From DASXAI01 sp963798445 (GTDB taxonomy: Bacteria > Actinomycetota > Acidimicrobiia > Acidimicrobiales > Ilumatobacteraceae): a stretch of 64,000 nucleotides of DNA. A program made the position numbers and the translations under genes. A model generated the notes under the pieces. It was not told the origin of the DNA. It searched no databases and saw only the letters and a list, made by a program, of their open reading frames with translations. The DNA lies in the NCBI GenBank assembly GCA_963798445.1, contig CAWCTH010000003.1:124001-188000 (forward strand), written 5' to 3'. Positions 49,171 to 57,717 of this stretch are shown here, piece after piece. Numbering within the stretch: the stretch's first letter is position 1; every line of letters starts with the position of its first letter.

Positions 49171-49902
49171 ATGACGAATCCACCGGGCCCGCCCGCGGGC
49201 CGGCCGATCGGGCGGCGCATCGTGCTCGGCTCGATCGGGCTGGGCGCCCTCGGTGTCCTGGTCGGCGCCCGCATCCAGAGCACCACCGCACGGTGGCTCC
49301 TGCCCATCACGTTGCACGACCCGACCGGGCTTTCCGATCTGATCCCCGCCGCCGGCCGGTTCCGCATCTACTCCGTCACCGGCTCGCTCCCGCGGCGCTC
49401 CGACGACGAGTACTGGCTGCGTGTCGATGGTCTGGTGGCCCGCCCGGCGACGTTGTCGCTCGCCGATCTGCGGGCCCGCTTGCCCCAGACGGCGCTGCAG
49501 CGCGACTTCCAGTGCGTCACCGGCTGGCGGGTCGAGAACGTCGACTGGGTGGGAGTGCGCGTGCGCGACGTCCTGGCCGACGCCGGCGTGCAGCCGTCAG
49601 GCACCCACGTCGTCTTCCACAGCTTCGACGGCACCTACACCGAGACGCTGTCGATGGAGCAGGCGAACCGCGACGACGTCATCGTGGCCCACACCCTCCA
49701 GGGCGACCCGATGAGCCGCCAGCACGGTGGCCCGGCGCGGCTCTACGTCGCGCCGATGTACGGCTACAAGTCGCTCAAGTGGTTGGAGCGCATCGAGGTC
49801 GTGACCCAGCTCGACGAGCACATCGGCTACTGGGAGCAGCGGGGGTTCGATCGCGACGCCTGGGTCGGCAGCAGCAACGGCGGCCACGAGGACCGGACAT
49901 GA
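49171..49902 (+). CDS. Molybdopterin-dependent oxidoreductase (sulfite-oxidase/YedY fold), Tat-exported
   Basis: A 243-aa molybdoenzyme of the SUOX family. The N-terminus has a twin-arginine-like GRRIVLGSIGLGALGVLVG that may act as a Tat signal anchor. The molybdenum-ligating Cys is in RDFQCVTGWRVENVDWVGV (about residue 113); HVVFHSFDGTYTETLSMEQA and GGPARLYVAPMYGYKSLKWLERIEVV complete the domain. It is coupled by ATGA to a cytochrome-b gene, a likely membrane electron partner. Substrate unknown (sulfite, sulfoxide or other oxoanion). Confidence 0.88.
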   Translation: MTNPPGPPAGRPIGRRIVLGSIGLGALGVLVGARIQSTTARWLLPITLHDPTGLSDLIPAAGRFRIYSVTGSLPRRSDDEYWLRVDGLVARPATLSLADLRARLPQTALQRDFQCVTGWRVENVDWVGVRVRDVLADAGVQPSGTHVVFHSFDGTYTETLSMEQANRDDVIVAHTLQGDPMSRQHGGPARLYVAPMYGYKSLKWLERIEVVTQLDEHIGYWEQRGFDRDAWVGSSNGGHEDRT

Positions 49903-50546
49903 CCACGGCGGCGGGCCAGACCACCGACCGCATCCCGCGGTTCGACATGGTCACGCGGGTCGTGCACTGGACGACCGCCGCGCTGACGCTCGTCCTGCTG
50001 GCGACGGGCACCGTGCTGTACGTGCCGCAGCTCTCGGCCTTCGCCGGGCGGCGCGAGCTCCTCAAGACCACCCACGTCATGAGCGGGCTGCTGCTGGTCG
50101 TGCCCGTCGTCGTCGGCGTGGTGGCCGGCCCGCTCGGGCGAGGGCTGCGGCGCGACCTCGTGGAGCTGGGGCGCTGGGACGACACCGACACCGGTTGGCT
50201 GCGCCGGCGGACCCGCCGGGAGCCGGCCGGAAAGTTCAACGGCGGCCAGAAGCTGTTGACCGCGCTGTTCGGTGGTGCCTTCGCCGTGCAGCTCCTGACG
50301 GGCGCCATCATGAACTGGAACCGTCCGTTCCCCGACGACTGGCGCACGGGTGCGACCTTCGTGCACGACTGGGCCTACATCGTGCTGGCCGTGCTCACGA
50401 TCGGCCATCTCCGCAAGGCCCTCGAGGAGCCGGAGCTGCGCGACGCCATGATCCACGGCTCGGTGTCGACGGCGTGGGCGCGCACGGCCCGCCCCGGTTG
50501 GGCCGCCACCAAACGCCCCGACCCGGGCGACGACCCCGGCAACTGA
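49899..50546 (+). CDS. Cytochrome b/b561-type membrane subunit
   Basis: A 215-aa four-helix membrane protein of the cytochrome b561/formate-dehydrogenase gamma type. Candidate heme ligands: His in MVTRVVHWTTAALTLVLL, His in LKTTHVMSGLLLVV and His in ATFVHDWAYIVLAVLTIGH. It should transfer electrons between quinol and the preceding molybdoenzyme. ATG in an ATGA overlap. The gene ends 55 bp from the convergent decarboxylase gene. Confidence 0.85.
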   Translation: MTTAAGQTTDRIPRFDMVTRVVHWTTAALTLVLLATGTVLYVPQLSAFAGRRELLKTTHVMSGLLLVVPVVVGVVAGPLGRGLRRDLVELGRWDDTDTGWLRRRTRREPAGKFNGGQKLLTALFGGAFAVQLLTGAIMNWNRPFPDDWRTGATFVHDWAYIVLAVLTIGHLRKALEEPELRDAMIHGSVSTAWARTARPGWAATKRPDPGDDPGN

Positions 50547-50601
50547 TGCGCTTTGACCCTGTATGTGACGGACAACGCGCGTCGGTTCGCTGTGAAACGG
50601 G

Positions 50602-52197
50602 CTAGTAGAGCCGTTCGATGGTGGTGTCGACCTCGATGTCGAGCAGCGTCGGTCCCTCGGTGCCGAAGGACCACTGCAGCGCCGGGACGAGCTCGTCGGC
50701 GCGCTCGACGCGGGCCCCTTGGCAGCCGAAGCCACGGGCGATGGCCGGGAGATCGAGGCCGGGCAGGTCCACGCCCGGCGCCTGCTCGATGCCCATCGCC
50801 TGCCCCAGCGCCTTCAGGGCGGAGTACCCCTGGTTGTCGAGCACCAGGAAACTGATCGGGAGCTGGTGCTGCGCCGCCGTCCACAACGCCTGGATCGAGT
50901 AGAGGCTGGACCCGTCGCCCAGCAGGCACACGATGCGTCGCTCGGGTGTCGCCAGACCCATGCCCACCGCGGCCGGCAACGCCCAACCCAGACCACCGCT
51001 GGCCCCGGCCGAGAAACCGCCGACGGAGCGGATCGGGAGGTGGTCGTGCATGGCGTTGCGGTGGGAAGGCGCCTCCTCCACCACCATGGCGCCTTCGGGC
51101 AGCAGTGACGCGACGGTGTGGAGCACGTAGGCGCCCGTCATCGGGGTCGCGGCCACTGGCGCCGGACTCGCTGCTCGGCGCGGCGCAACTGGCCCGGGTG
51201 GGCGACCGGCCGGCAGGTCGTCGAGCAGGCGGGCGACGCCGAGGCGCAAGGTCGTGATCACGGCGGTACCGGCCGGCGCATAGGCCGCCGCCGAGGCATC
51301 GTCGATGAGTTGGAACAGCTCCGTGCCGTCGGCCACGACGGCGCCGTCGCCGTGCACGTGATAGGTGAACACCGGAGCGCCCAGCACCACCACGACATCG
51401 TGATCGGCCAGCTGCTCCCGGAGCCGCCGCCGTTGAGGAGTCAGGAAGCCGGCGAAGCCAGGATGCGCCTCCGGGAAGCTGCAGCGGCTCGACAGCGGGC
51501 TCACCCAGACGGCGGCCCCGGTCCGCTCGGCCAGTTCGACGACTTCGGCACCGGCGCCATCGCGGTCGACGCCCGGGCCTACGACCAGCGCGGGGCGCTC
51601 GCCGCGCGCCAATGCTTCGGCCACCGCCCGTAACGCTGCCGGATCACCCAGGAACTCACCGGCGACGCGGCGCACCACGACGGGCTCGGTCTCCACCTCC
51701 CAGTCATCCTCGGGGATCGAGATCAGCACCGGACCTGTGGGCCGCTGGGTGGCTACGTGGTAGGCGCGGGCGATGGCGACCGGCACGTCCTGGGCGCGCG
51801 CCGGCTCGATGCTCCACTTCACGTACGGCTTGGGGAACGTTGCGGCGTCCTCGGCGAACAGGTAGGGCTCGGTGGACAGCATCGCTCGCGTCTGCTGGCC
51901 GGCGGTGATCACGAGCGGCGTGCGGTTGCGCATGGCCGTGAACACACTGCCCAGTGCATGCCCGACGCCGACCGCGCTGTGCAGGTTCACGAAGGCCGCG
52001 CCACGCGTCGCTTGAGCGTAGCCGTCGGCCATCGCCACCGCCGACGACTCCTGCAGCGCCAGCACGTAGCGGAAGTCGGCCGGCAGGTCGTCGAAGAAGC
52101 GCAACTCGGTCGAACCGGGATTGCCGAAGATCGTCGTCATCCCGAGGTCGCGCAGCAGCGCGTGGGTCGCGGCTCGGACCGATACGGCGTCGGTCAC
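50602..52197 (-). CDS. Thiamine-diphosphate enzyme, benzoylformate decarboxylase-like
   Basis: A 531-aa ThDP-dependent decarboxylase. The cofactor Glu is in LALQESSAVAMADGYA, the Mg/diphosphate motif is GDGSSLYSIQALWTAAQHQLPISFLVLDN, and the three active-site residues that mark benzoylformate decarboxylase are in place: Ser in NPGSTELRFF, His in NLHSAVGVGHALG and His in APVFTYHVHGDG. Acetolactate synthase lacks this His pair. Expected reaction: arylglyoxylate to aryl aldehyde and CO2. Last gene of a three-gene overlapping operon after a DpgC-like dioxygenase, whose product class is arylglyoxylate. GTG start overlapping the DpgC-like stop. Confidence 0.88.
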   Translation of the reverse strand: MTDAVSVRAATHALLRDLGMTTIFGNPGSTELRFFDDLPADFRYVLALQESSAVAMADGYAQATRGAAFVNLHSAVGVGHALGSVFTAMRNRTPLVITAGQQTRAMLSTEPYLFAEDAATFPKPYVKWSIEPARAQDVPVAIARAYHVATQRPTGPVLISIPEDDWEVETEPVVVRRVAGEFLGDPAALRAVAEALARGERPALVVGPGVDRDGAGAEVVELAERTGAAVWVSPLSSRCSFPEAHPGFAGFLTPQRRRLREQLADHDVVVVLGAPVFTYHVHGDGAVVADGTELFQLIDDASAAAYAPAGTAVITTLRLGVARLLDDLPAGRPPGPVAPRRAASPAPVAATPMTGAYVLHTVASLLPEGAMVVEEAPSHRNAMHDHLPIRSVGGFSAGASGGLGWALPAAVGMGLATPERRIVCLLGDGSSLYSIQALWTAAQHQLPISFLVLDNQGYSALKALGQAMGIEQAPGVDLPGLDLPAIARGFGCQGARVERADELVPALQWSFGTEGPTLLDIEVDTTIERLY

Positions 52198-53372
52198 AGG
52201 GCTCTCCGCTTGGCGTCCCAGTTTCGCTCGAGGTTGGCGATCAGCGCCGGACTGTAGAGGCAGTACGCCTGATCACGTGCGTAGTTGCTCATGTAGCGGC
52301 GGAACACGTCGAGTGGCTCCTGCGCGACCCGCAGCGCCCTGCGGTTGGCCACCAGGCTCGTCATCCCGGCGCTCGTCAGCTCGCCGGCGGCGGCCTCGAT
52401 GGCGCCGTCCATGTCATCGCCCGCCACCACCTCGTCGGCCAGCAGGCGGCCCTCGGCGCTGTCGGCCGGGAAGTCACGATTGAAGAAGATCGCCTGACGG
52501 GTGGCGCGCTCACCGACGAAGCGGGGCAGACGCAGGTTGGCCGCCCCGGGGATGATCCCCTCCTTGCGGGCCGGCAGGTTGAAGTACGAGCCGGCCCCGG
52601 CGATCACCCGATCCATCACTAGCAGCCACTGGCACGCGCCGCCGATGGCGAAGGTCTCGACGGCGGCGATCCAGGGCTTCTCCCGCCGGTCCTCGAGCGG
52701 CCCCTCGCTCACGTCGCCCAGGTCGTGACCGCGGTACATCTTGCTCACGGCGCCCAGCTCGCGCTCGATCATGAAGTCGATGAGCGAGATCCGGCCGTAG
52801 TACAGGTGCGTGAGGTTCACGCCCGAGCCGAAGATGCGCCGCCCGGCGTACTTCGGATGCGTTGCCGGCCCACCCCGAAGCACGCCCACGTCGATCGAGT
52901 CGTCCAGCAGCACAAGGTCGATCGCCACTTCCAGAGCCCGGGTGGACACGTCGTCTTCGGCGTTGAGCACGTTGTGGTTCTGGATGGTGACGTAGCCGAT
53001 GGCACCCACCCGATCGACCCTCGTCGGGCCGAGATCGACAGCGCCCCCGTGGCGGAGCGTGGGGAGAAGGTCGAGCGCCTCCGGGCGGGGCTGCGACATC
53101 GAGTGCATGAGGTGCGCCCCGATGTCGGCGCGGGCGAGGACGTGGGCCACGAAGATGCCCTGATCGATCTCGAGGCCGGCCTTGTCCTGCTGGCGCCGTC
53201 CCCGCTCGGCCTCCATGGCCTCCCGGCTCGGCACCAGGTCGGGGTAACGGTCCCCGGCGGCGTCGACCAGCTCAGCCACGCGCAACGGCAGACGGCGTCC
53301 ATCGGTGAGGTCGTCGTAGACGATCGCGATGCGCTCCCGTAGGTGACCGTCGCGCGCTGACCGATCGATCAC
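52194..53372 (-). CDS. DpgC-like cofactor-independent arylacetyl-CoA dioxygenase (crotonase fold)
   Basis: A 392-aa protein of the enoyl-CoA-hydratase superfamily, resembling DpgC of glycopeptide-antibiotic pathways, which uses O2 without metal or flavin to turn 3,5-dihydroxyphenylacetyl-CoA into 3,5-dihydroxyphenylglyoxylate. Shared features are the N-terminal helical domain, the block QNHNVLNAEDDVSTRALEVAIDLVLLD, VGVLRGGPATHPKYAGRR, GSGVNLTHLYYG, the oxyanion region ETFAIGGACQWLLVMD, and LPARKEGIIPGAANLRLPRFVG. The tail YARDQAYCLYSPALIANLERNWDA is also DpgC-like. GTG start overlapping the ligase stop. Assignment to the exact substrate is inference. Confidence 0.85.
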   Translation of the reverse strand: MIDRSARDGHLRERIAIVYDDLTDGRRLPLRVAELVDAAGDRYPDLVPSREAMEAERGRRQQDKAGLEIDQGIFVAHVLARADIGAHLMHSMSQPRPEALDLLPTLRHGGAVDLGPTRVDRVGAIGYVTIQNHNVLNAEDDVSTRALEVAIDLVLLDDSIDVGVLRGGPATHPKYAGRRIFGSGVNLTHLYYGRISLIDFMIERELGAVSKMYRGHDLGDVSEGPLEDRREKPWIAAVETFAIGGACQWLLVMDRVIAGAGSYFNLPARKEGIIPGAANLRLPRFVGERATRQAIFFNRDFPADSAEGRLLADEVVAGDDMDGAIEAAAGELTSAGMTSLVANRRALRVAQEPLDVFRRYMSNYARDQAYCLYSPALIANLERNWDAKRRAL

Positions 53373-54874
53373 CCGCCCACCCTCGCCTCACGGTCCTGCC
53401 AGTAGGGCTCGCGCAGCTCGCGCTTCAGCACCTTCCCGGCGCCCGACTTGGGCAGTGGCTCGTCGCGCAGCACGAGTTGCTTGGGCACCTTGTAGCCGGC
53501 GATCGCGCCGCGGCAGTGCTCGATCAGCTCGGCCTCCGTGGCGGCCGAGCGCAGCACCACGACGGCGTGCACCGCCTCGCCCCAGCGCTCGTCGGGCACG
53601 GCGAACACCGCTGCCTCCAGGACCGCCGGATGGCGATACAGCACGTCTTCCACCTCGGTGCTGTAGACGTTCTCGCCGCCCGTCACGATCATGTCCTTGG
53701 CCCGGTCCACGAGGTACACGTAGGCCTCGTCGTCCATGTAACCGAGATCGCCGGTGTGGTACCAGCCGTCAGCCAGCGCCGCCGCCGTCTGCTCCGGCTT
53801 GTTCCAGTAGCCGGACATCACGTTGTCGCCCCGCACCACCACTTCGCCGACTTCGCCGGTCGCCACGACGGCGCCGTCGGGCCCGACGATGGCGACCTCC
53901 ACCCCGACGGCCGGCTGACCGCACGAACGCACCTTGGGCGTGTCGAGCAGCTGGTCCTCGTCGCGCATGGTGGTGGCGATCGGGGCTGTCTCGGTGGCAC
54001 CGTAGATGTGCACGAGCTCGGCGTCGGGGAACGCCGTGTGGGCACGCCGCAACGTCTCGGTGGCGACGGGCGACCCGCCGTGGCAGATGGCGCGCAGCGT
54101 CGTGACGTCGCGAGGACGGGTGGTCTGCTCGTCGTTCATGGCCGCCAGCATGGTGGGCACGACCAGGGTGGCCGTCACCCCGTGGCCGGCGACGAGGTCG
54201 AGTGCCACCGCGGGGTCGAAGGCGGGCAGCACGACCTGATGGCCCGCGTTCCACATCATGGCGAGCACGGCGATCGAGCCGGCAGCGTGGAACAGCGGGG
54301 CGGCGATCAGCCAGCACGTGTCCGGCCGGAACGGCCAGAAGGCCTGGAAGTGCATCGCATTGGCCACCAGGTTGCGGTGGGTCAGCATGACGCCCTTGGC
54401 CGCGCCCGTGGTGCCACCGGTGTAGAAGAGGCCGGCCAGCGTCTGCTCGTCGAGGTCCGGGGCCTCGGCCGGCGCGGCTGCCGCCAGCAGGGCTTCGTAG
54501 CCGTTCCCCATGTCGACGACGTGATCGACACAGTCGCCCAGGGAGCCGATGTCGCGCCCGGCGAACAGCACCTTGGCGCCTGAGTCCTCGAGGGCGTACC
54601 GCAGCTCGGCCTCGGTGTGGCGCTGGTTGAGCGGCACGAGCACCATCCCACCGCCGGGCACCGCCTCATAGAGCTCGACGTAGCGGTGGCAGTTCGGTCC
54701 CACCACGGCGACGCGGTCGCCCGGCACCACGCCGAGCGCCTGCAGCGCGCCGATGAGGCGACGGCACCGGTCCCACGTTTCGGCGTACGTGTACGAGACC
54801 TCGCCGCACGACAGCGCGGTACGGTCGCGGCCGACCTGCACACCCCGCCCCAACGGTCCCATCATCGTGACCAT
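53369..54874 (-). CDS. AMP-dependent acyl/aryl-CoA ligase
   Basis: A 501-aa ANL-superfamily ligase. P-loop FYTGGTTGAAKGVML, where the usual first Ser is Gly, IYGATETAPIATTMRDED, HTGDLGYMDDEAYVYLVDRAKDMI and the catalytic Lys in KSGAGKVLKREL. First gene of the operon with the DpgC-like dioxygenase and the decarboxylase, which argues for an arylacetic acid as substrate rather than a fatty acid. ATG at 54874 with GGGGAGG upstream. Confidence 0.9.
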   Translation of the reverse strand: MVTMMGPLGRGVQVGRDRTALSCGEVSYTYAETWDRCRRLIGALQALGVVPGDRVAVVGPNCHRYVELYEAVPGGGMVLVPLNQRHTEAELRYALEDSGAKVLFAGRDIGSLGDCVDHVVDMGNGYEALLAAAAPAEAPDLDEQTLAGLFYTGGTTGAAKGVMLTHRNLVANAMHFQAFWPFRPDTCWLIAAPLFHAAGSIAVLAMMWNAGHQVVLPAFDPAVALDLVAGHGVTATLVVPTMLAAMNDEQTTRPRDVTTLRAICHGGSPVATETLRRAHTAFPDAELVHIYGATETAPIATTMRDEDQLLDTPKVRSCGQPAVGVEVAIVGPDGAVVATGEVGEVVVRGDNVMSGYWNKPEQTAAALADGWYHTGDLGYMDDEAYVYLVDRAKDMIVTGGENVYSTEVEDVLYRHPAVLEAAVFAVPDERWGEAVHAVVVLRSAATEAELIEHCRGAIAGYKVPKQLVLRDEPLPKSGAGKVLKRELREPYWQDREARVGG

Positions 54875-55006
54875 GTCACGCCTCCCCGAGCGACGGCTAC
54901 GGCCGCGACCGTACCGCCTCGGCCACTCAGGTGCGGGCGGGCAGGTTGGAGACGCTGCGCTGTGGCGTCATCCGTAGCACCACTCGGGCGACTGATCCGC
55001 GGGCCG

Positions 55007-55426
55007 TCATTTGGTCTGCTCTACGGCGCGCTGGCGGTCGACCATGTTCAGATCGGCGAGGGCATGGAGCTCCTCGTCGGGCGCGTCCTCGGAGGCGATG
55101 AGCTGATCGTCGGCCGATGGTTGCGTGCGCAACAGCTCGTCCAGCTTGCGCTGCGTCGCCAGCTGCTGGCGGCTCTGGGTGTGCTGGATGACGAAGACCA
55201 TCACCAGCGTGAACCCGGCGCTCGTGGAATAGAGCACCGTCTCCCACCAATGCGGGAAGTGCTCGATCGCACCCACCACGACCCACGCCACTACGAAGAC
55301 TGCGGCTGCTACCCCCGCCGCGGCGTGCGAGGCCAGATCGTCGAAGCGGTGCAGGACGCGGCTCGGCCGCGTGCGGTGGAGTCGATGGGGATCGGCTCGC
55401 GGGCGGAACCGCGACACCGAGGACAC
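55007..55426 (-). CDS. Low-affinity iron permease-family membrane protein
   Basis: About 139 aa with two transmembrane helices (AAAGVAAAVFVVAWVVVGAIEHFPHWWETVLYSTSAGFTLVMVFVIQHTQSRQQLATQRKLDELLR is the core, FDDLAS before it). This matches the bacterial low-affinity iron permease family, whose transport role is unproven in bacteria. The start is uncertain: the ORF opens at 55591, but the first 55 residues are Arg-rich and unlike protein; GTG codons at 55426 or 55417 are preferred. No Shine-Dalgarno is evident. Confidence 0.7.
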   Translation of the reverse strand: MSSVSRFRPRADPHRLHRTRPSRVLHRFDDLASHAAAGVAAAVFVVAWVVVGAIEHFPHWWETVLYSTSAGFTLVMVFVIQHTQSRQQLATQRKLDELLRTQPSADDQLIASEDAPDEELHALADLNMVDRQRAVEQTK

Positions 55427-55599
55427 CGAGGCGGCATCGGCCTGCGGGGCCTGACCGCGCCGCCAGCGGGCGCCGGGCCCGTCGTGAATCTGACGGTCGA
55501 GCCATCGGCGGCGACCGGCCACGTCGTCAACGGGCATCCCCGATTCGTGTACCACGCGCCAGGGATACCCACGAGACGGCCATCTCAGCACTGGAGCCC

Positions 55600-55605
55600 T
55601 AGTCT
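55600..55605 (+). promoter_or_regulatory. -10-like box of a leaderless promoter (72-aa membrane protein)
   Basis: TAGTCT seven bases before the GTG at 55613. Confidence 0.4.
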
Positions 55606-55612
55606 CACGTCC

Positions 55613-55831
55613 GTGGGATCGTCAGGGATGAAGCGCAAGGGCCGTCAGCACCTGCCGAAAGTCGGCACGCCGAAGGAAAGAGCCTGGGAGCTCCACGAGG
55701 AGCGGGAGGGGGCGCTGCACCCCTTCTCGGACAACCCTGATCGGCGTCGGGGTCCGGCCGCCGCCATCACCGCCGTCATCATCGTGGCCGTCGTCGCCCT
55801 CATGCTGTTCGCGTTCTTGCTCATCTTCTGA
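55613..55831 (+). CDS. Small tail-anchored membrane protein, function unknown
   Basis: A 72-aa protein: a basic, hydrophilic N-terminal part (MKRKGRQHLPKVGTPKERAW, HEEREGALHPFSDNPDRRRG) and one C-terminal transmembrane helix (AITAVIIVAVVALMLFAFLLIF). The GTG at 55613 follows TAGTCT by seven bases; an ATG at 55628 is the alternative. No known family recognised. Confidence 0.6.
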   Translation: MGSSGMKRKGRQHLPKVGTPKERAWELHEEREGALHPFSDNPDRRRGPAAAITAVIIVAVVALMLFAFLLIF

Positions 55832-55843
55832 CCGACGCGCGCT

Positions 55844-56817
55844 TCAGACCATCGCTTCCAATTCCTCGCTGGGCAGGGAGCGGGGCGCCCGGCCCTCGGC
55901 CACGGCAGCATGGGAGAGCCGCTGCAGCATGGCGTTGACCGGCGTCGGCACGCCGTGGAGTCGCCCGAGCAGGACGATCTCGCCGTTGAGCCAGTCGATC
56001 TCGGTCGAGCCGGCACCACGGGCGAAGCTCTGCCACGTCGAGCCGCCCCGCGCTCGCGGCCCTCGATCGCCGTGATCGCTAAGACGCCGTCGCGCCGGGC
56101 CCGGTCCTCCTCGGCACTCGCGTAGGCGATCCCAGCGGCGGCGAAGCACGCCTCGGCCTCGGCCCGCGCCCGCTTGTAGATCGAACCGATGCCCTCGCGA
56201 TCGGCGACCAGCGCGTCGAGCAGGTTGCCGAGGTTCATGAGGAGCTTCGTGTACTTGAACCGCATGATGGCCGGCTGCGCCATGCTGACCAGACCGCTCG
56301 CCTCGAAGGCCTGCGCCAACGCGGTGGCGATGGGATCGACACCCTCGGGATACCGGCCGACGTCGAGGATGGCGTTGTAGGGAGCGCCGTTGGCGTCGAC
56401 CACACCGGGCTCCAGGAAGGTGGCCGGCAGCATGACGCAGATGCCGTAGACATCGGCGAAGAAGCGAAGGGCGAGGCGCTCGTTCTCGACACCGTTCTGG
56501 GCGCAGGCCACGCCCACGCCGGGCGGGGCGTGGGCGGCCAGGTCCGAGAGCGCCGCCGGGGTGTCCTGGGTCTTCATGGCCAGGATCACCACGTCGCCGG
56601 GATCGAGGGCGACGGCGTCGATGCGGCCCACCACCGGCACCGGCAAGGTGACCGATCCCGTCGGGTCGTGGATGGTGAGGCCGTGGTCGCGAATGGCGTC
56701 GTGGTGGGCGCCACGGGCGACGAGGACAACCTCGTGACCGTGCGCCGACGCGTGTTGAAACAGGCGGCCGCCGATGACCCCGCCGACGCCGCCGGCCCCG
56801 AAGACGACGATCCGCAC
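55844..56817 (-). pseudogene. 2-dehydropantoate 2-reductase-like (PanE/ApbA), frameshifted
   Basis: ApbA/PanE-family NADPH-dependent ketoacid reductase. The N-terminal Rossmann domain (VVFGAGGVGGVIGGRL, VVILAMKTQDTPAAL, CAQNGVENE) and the helical domain up to DGVLAITAIEGRERG are in one frame; STWQSFARGAGSTEIDWLNGEIVLLGRLHGVPTPVNAML and the remainder to a stop at 55844 are in another. A single missing base within the G-rich stretch near 56040-56050 explains the break. Restored length is about 325 aa, normal for the family. Several actinobacterial members act on substrates other than ketopantoate. It follows the SDR gene by two bases on the same strand. Confidence 0.85.
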
Positions 56818-56819
56818 GG

Positions 56820-57704
56820 TCAGGCGGTGGGGGCGATCGACAGCCCGAACGCCGCCTCGAATCGGCGGTAGTACTCGTCGTCGTCATCGGTGGCGCCGAG
56901 GGCGACCCACTCCTCGTCGGTCATGCGGGCCCGTCCGGTGACGATCTCGTCGCCCCCCCAGGACACCCTGTACCGGAACTGGGGCGTGTCGGTGGTGACC
57001 GCTTCGTAGATCACCTCGGCCACCTCGAACGGGTCGGTGGCCTGGGGGATGCCGGCGGCGTAGAACTGGAACATCCAGCGGTTGTGGGCGTCATAGGCCC
57101 CGGTCTCGTTGGCGGCACCGACGTTCTTGGCGAAGATGGCCGACTTCGTGACGCCCGGCTCCACCACCACCACCCGGATGCCGAACGCCGCCAGTTCCAG
57201 CGCCAGCTCCTCGCTCACACCCTCGAGCGCCCACTTCGACGCCACGTACGACGCCTGGCCGACGGCGCCGAAGCGCCCGACGATCGACGTGACGTTGACG
57301 ATGGCACCGGCGCGTCGCTCGCGCATCCCCGGCAACACCGCCTGAGCGCAGCGCACGGCTCCACACAGGTTCACGTTCATGACGTCGAGGAACACCGACG
57401 GGGGCACCTCCTCCACGACGCCGTTGTCCCCGCCGATGCCGGCGTTGTTCACCAACACGTCGATGCGGCCGGCCTGGTCGAGCACGTCGGCGATGCCGGT
57501 GCGCACGCTGGCGTCGTCGGCCACGTCCATCTCCACCAGCTCGACCGTCGTCCCCGCGGCGCCGGCCATGGCCAGCAGCTTCTCGGCCGCGGCGAGGCGA
57601 CGCACGGTGCCGAACACCCGGTAGCCCTTGGTGGCGAGGTGGATGGCGGTCGCCCGCCCGATCCCCGAGTTGGCGCCCGTCACGACAGCAACAGCAGTGT
57701 CCAC
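56820..57704 (-). CDS. Short-chain dehydrogenase/reductase
   Basis: A 294-aa classical SDR. Cofactor motif VTGANSGIGRAT (T-G-x-x-x-G-x-G) at residues 8-19, NNAG at about 87, catalytic Ser in VNVTSIVGRF and the Y-x-x-x-K in ASYVASKWALEG. The C-terminal 40 residues are acidic (GATDDDDEYYRRF). Arg in TVRRLAAAEK suggests NADP(H). GTG start; the panE-like gene follows two bases after its stop and an enoyl-CoA hydratase gene lies just upstream. Confidence 0.92.
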   Translation of the reverse strand: MDTAVAVVTGANSGIGRATAIHLATKGYRVFGTVRRLAAAEKLLAMAGAAGTTVELVEMDVADDASVRTGIADVLDQAGRIDVLVNNAGIGGDNGVVEEVPPSVFLDVMNVNLCGAVRCAQAVLPGMRERRAGAIVNVTSIVGRFGAVGQASYVASKWALEGVSEELALELAAFGIRVVVVEPGVTKSAIFAKNVGAANETGAYDAHNRWMFQFYAAGIPQATDPFEVAEVIYEAVTTDTPQFRYRVSWGGDEIVTGRARMTDEEWVALGATDDDDEYYRRFEAAFGLSIAPTA

Positions 57705-57717
57705 TGATCGATCCTCT

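Noticed and set aside
50602..52197. Acetolactate synthase as the identity of the ThDP enzyme
   Set aside because: The active-site His pair and Ser are those of benzoylformate decarboxylase, there is no FAD-type or small-subunit partner, and the operon context fits arylglyoxylate chemistry.
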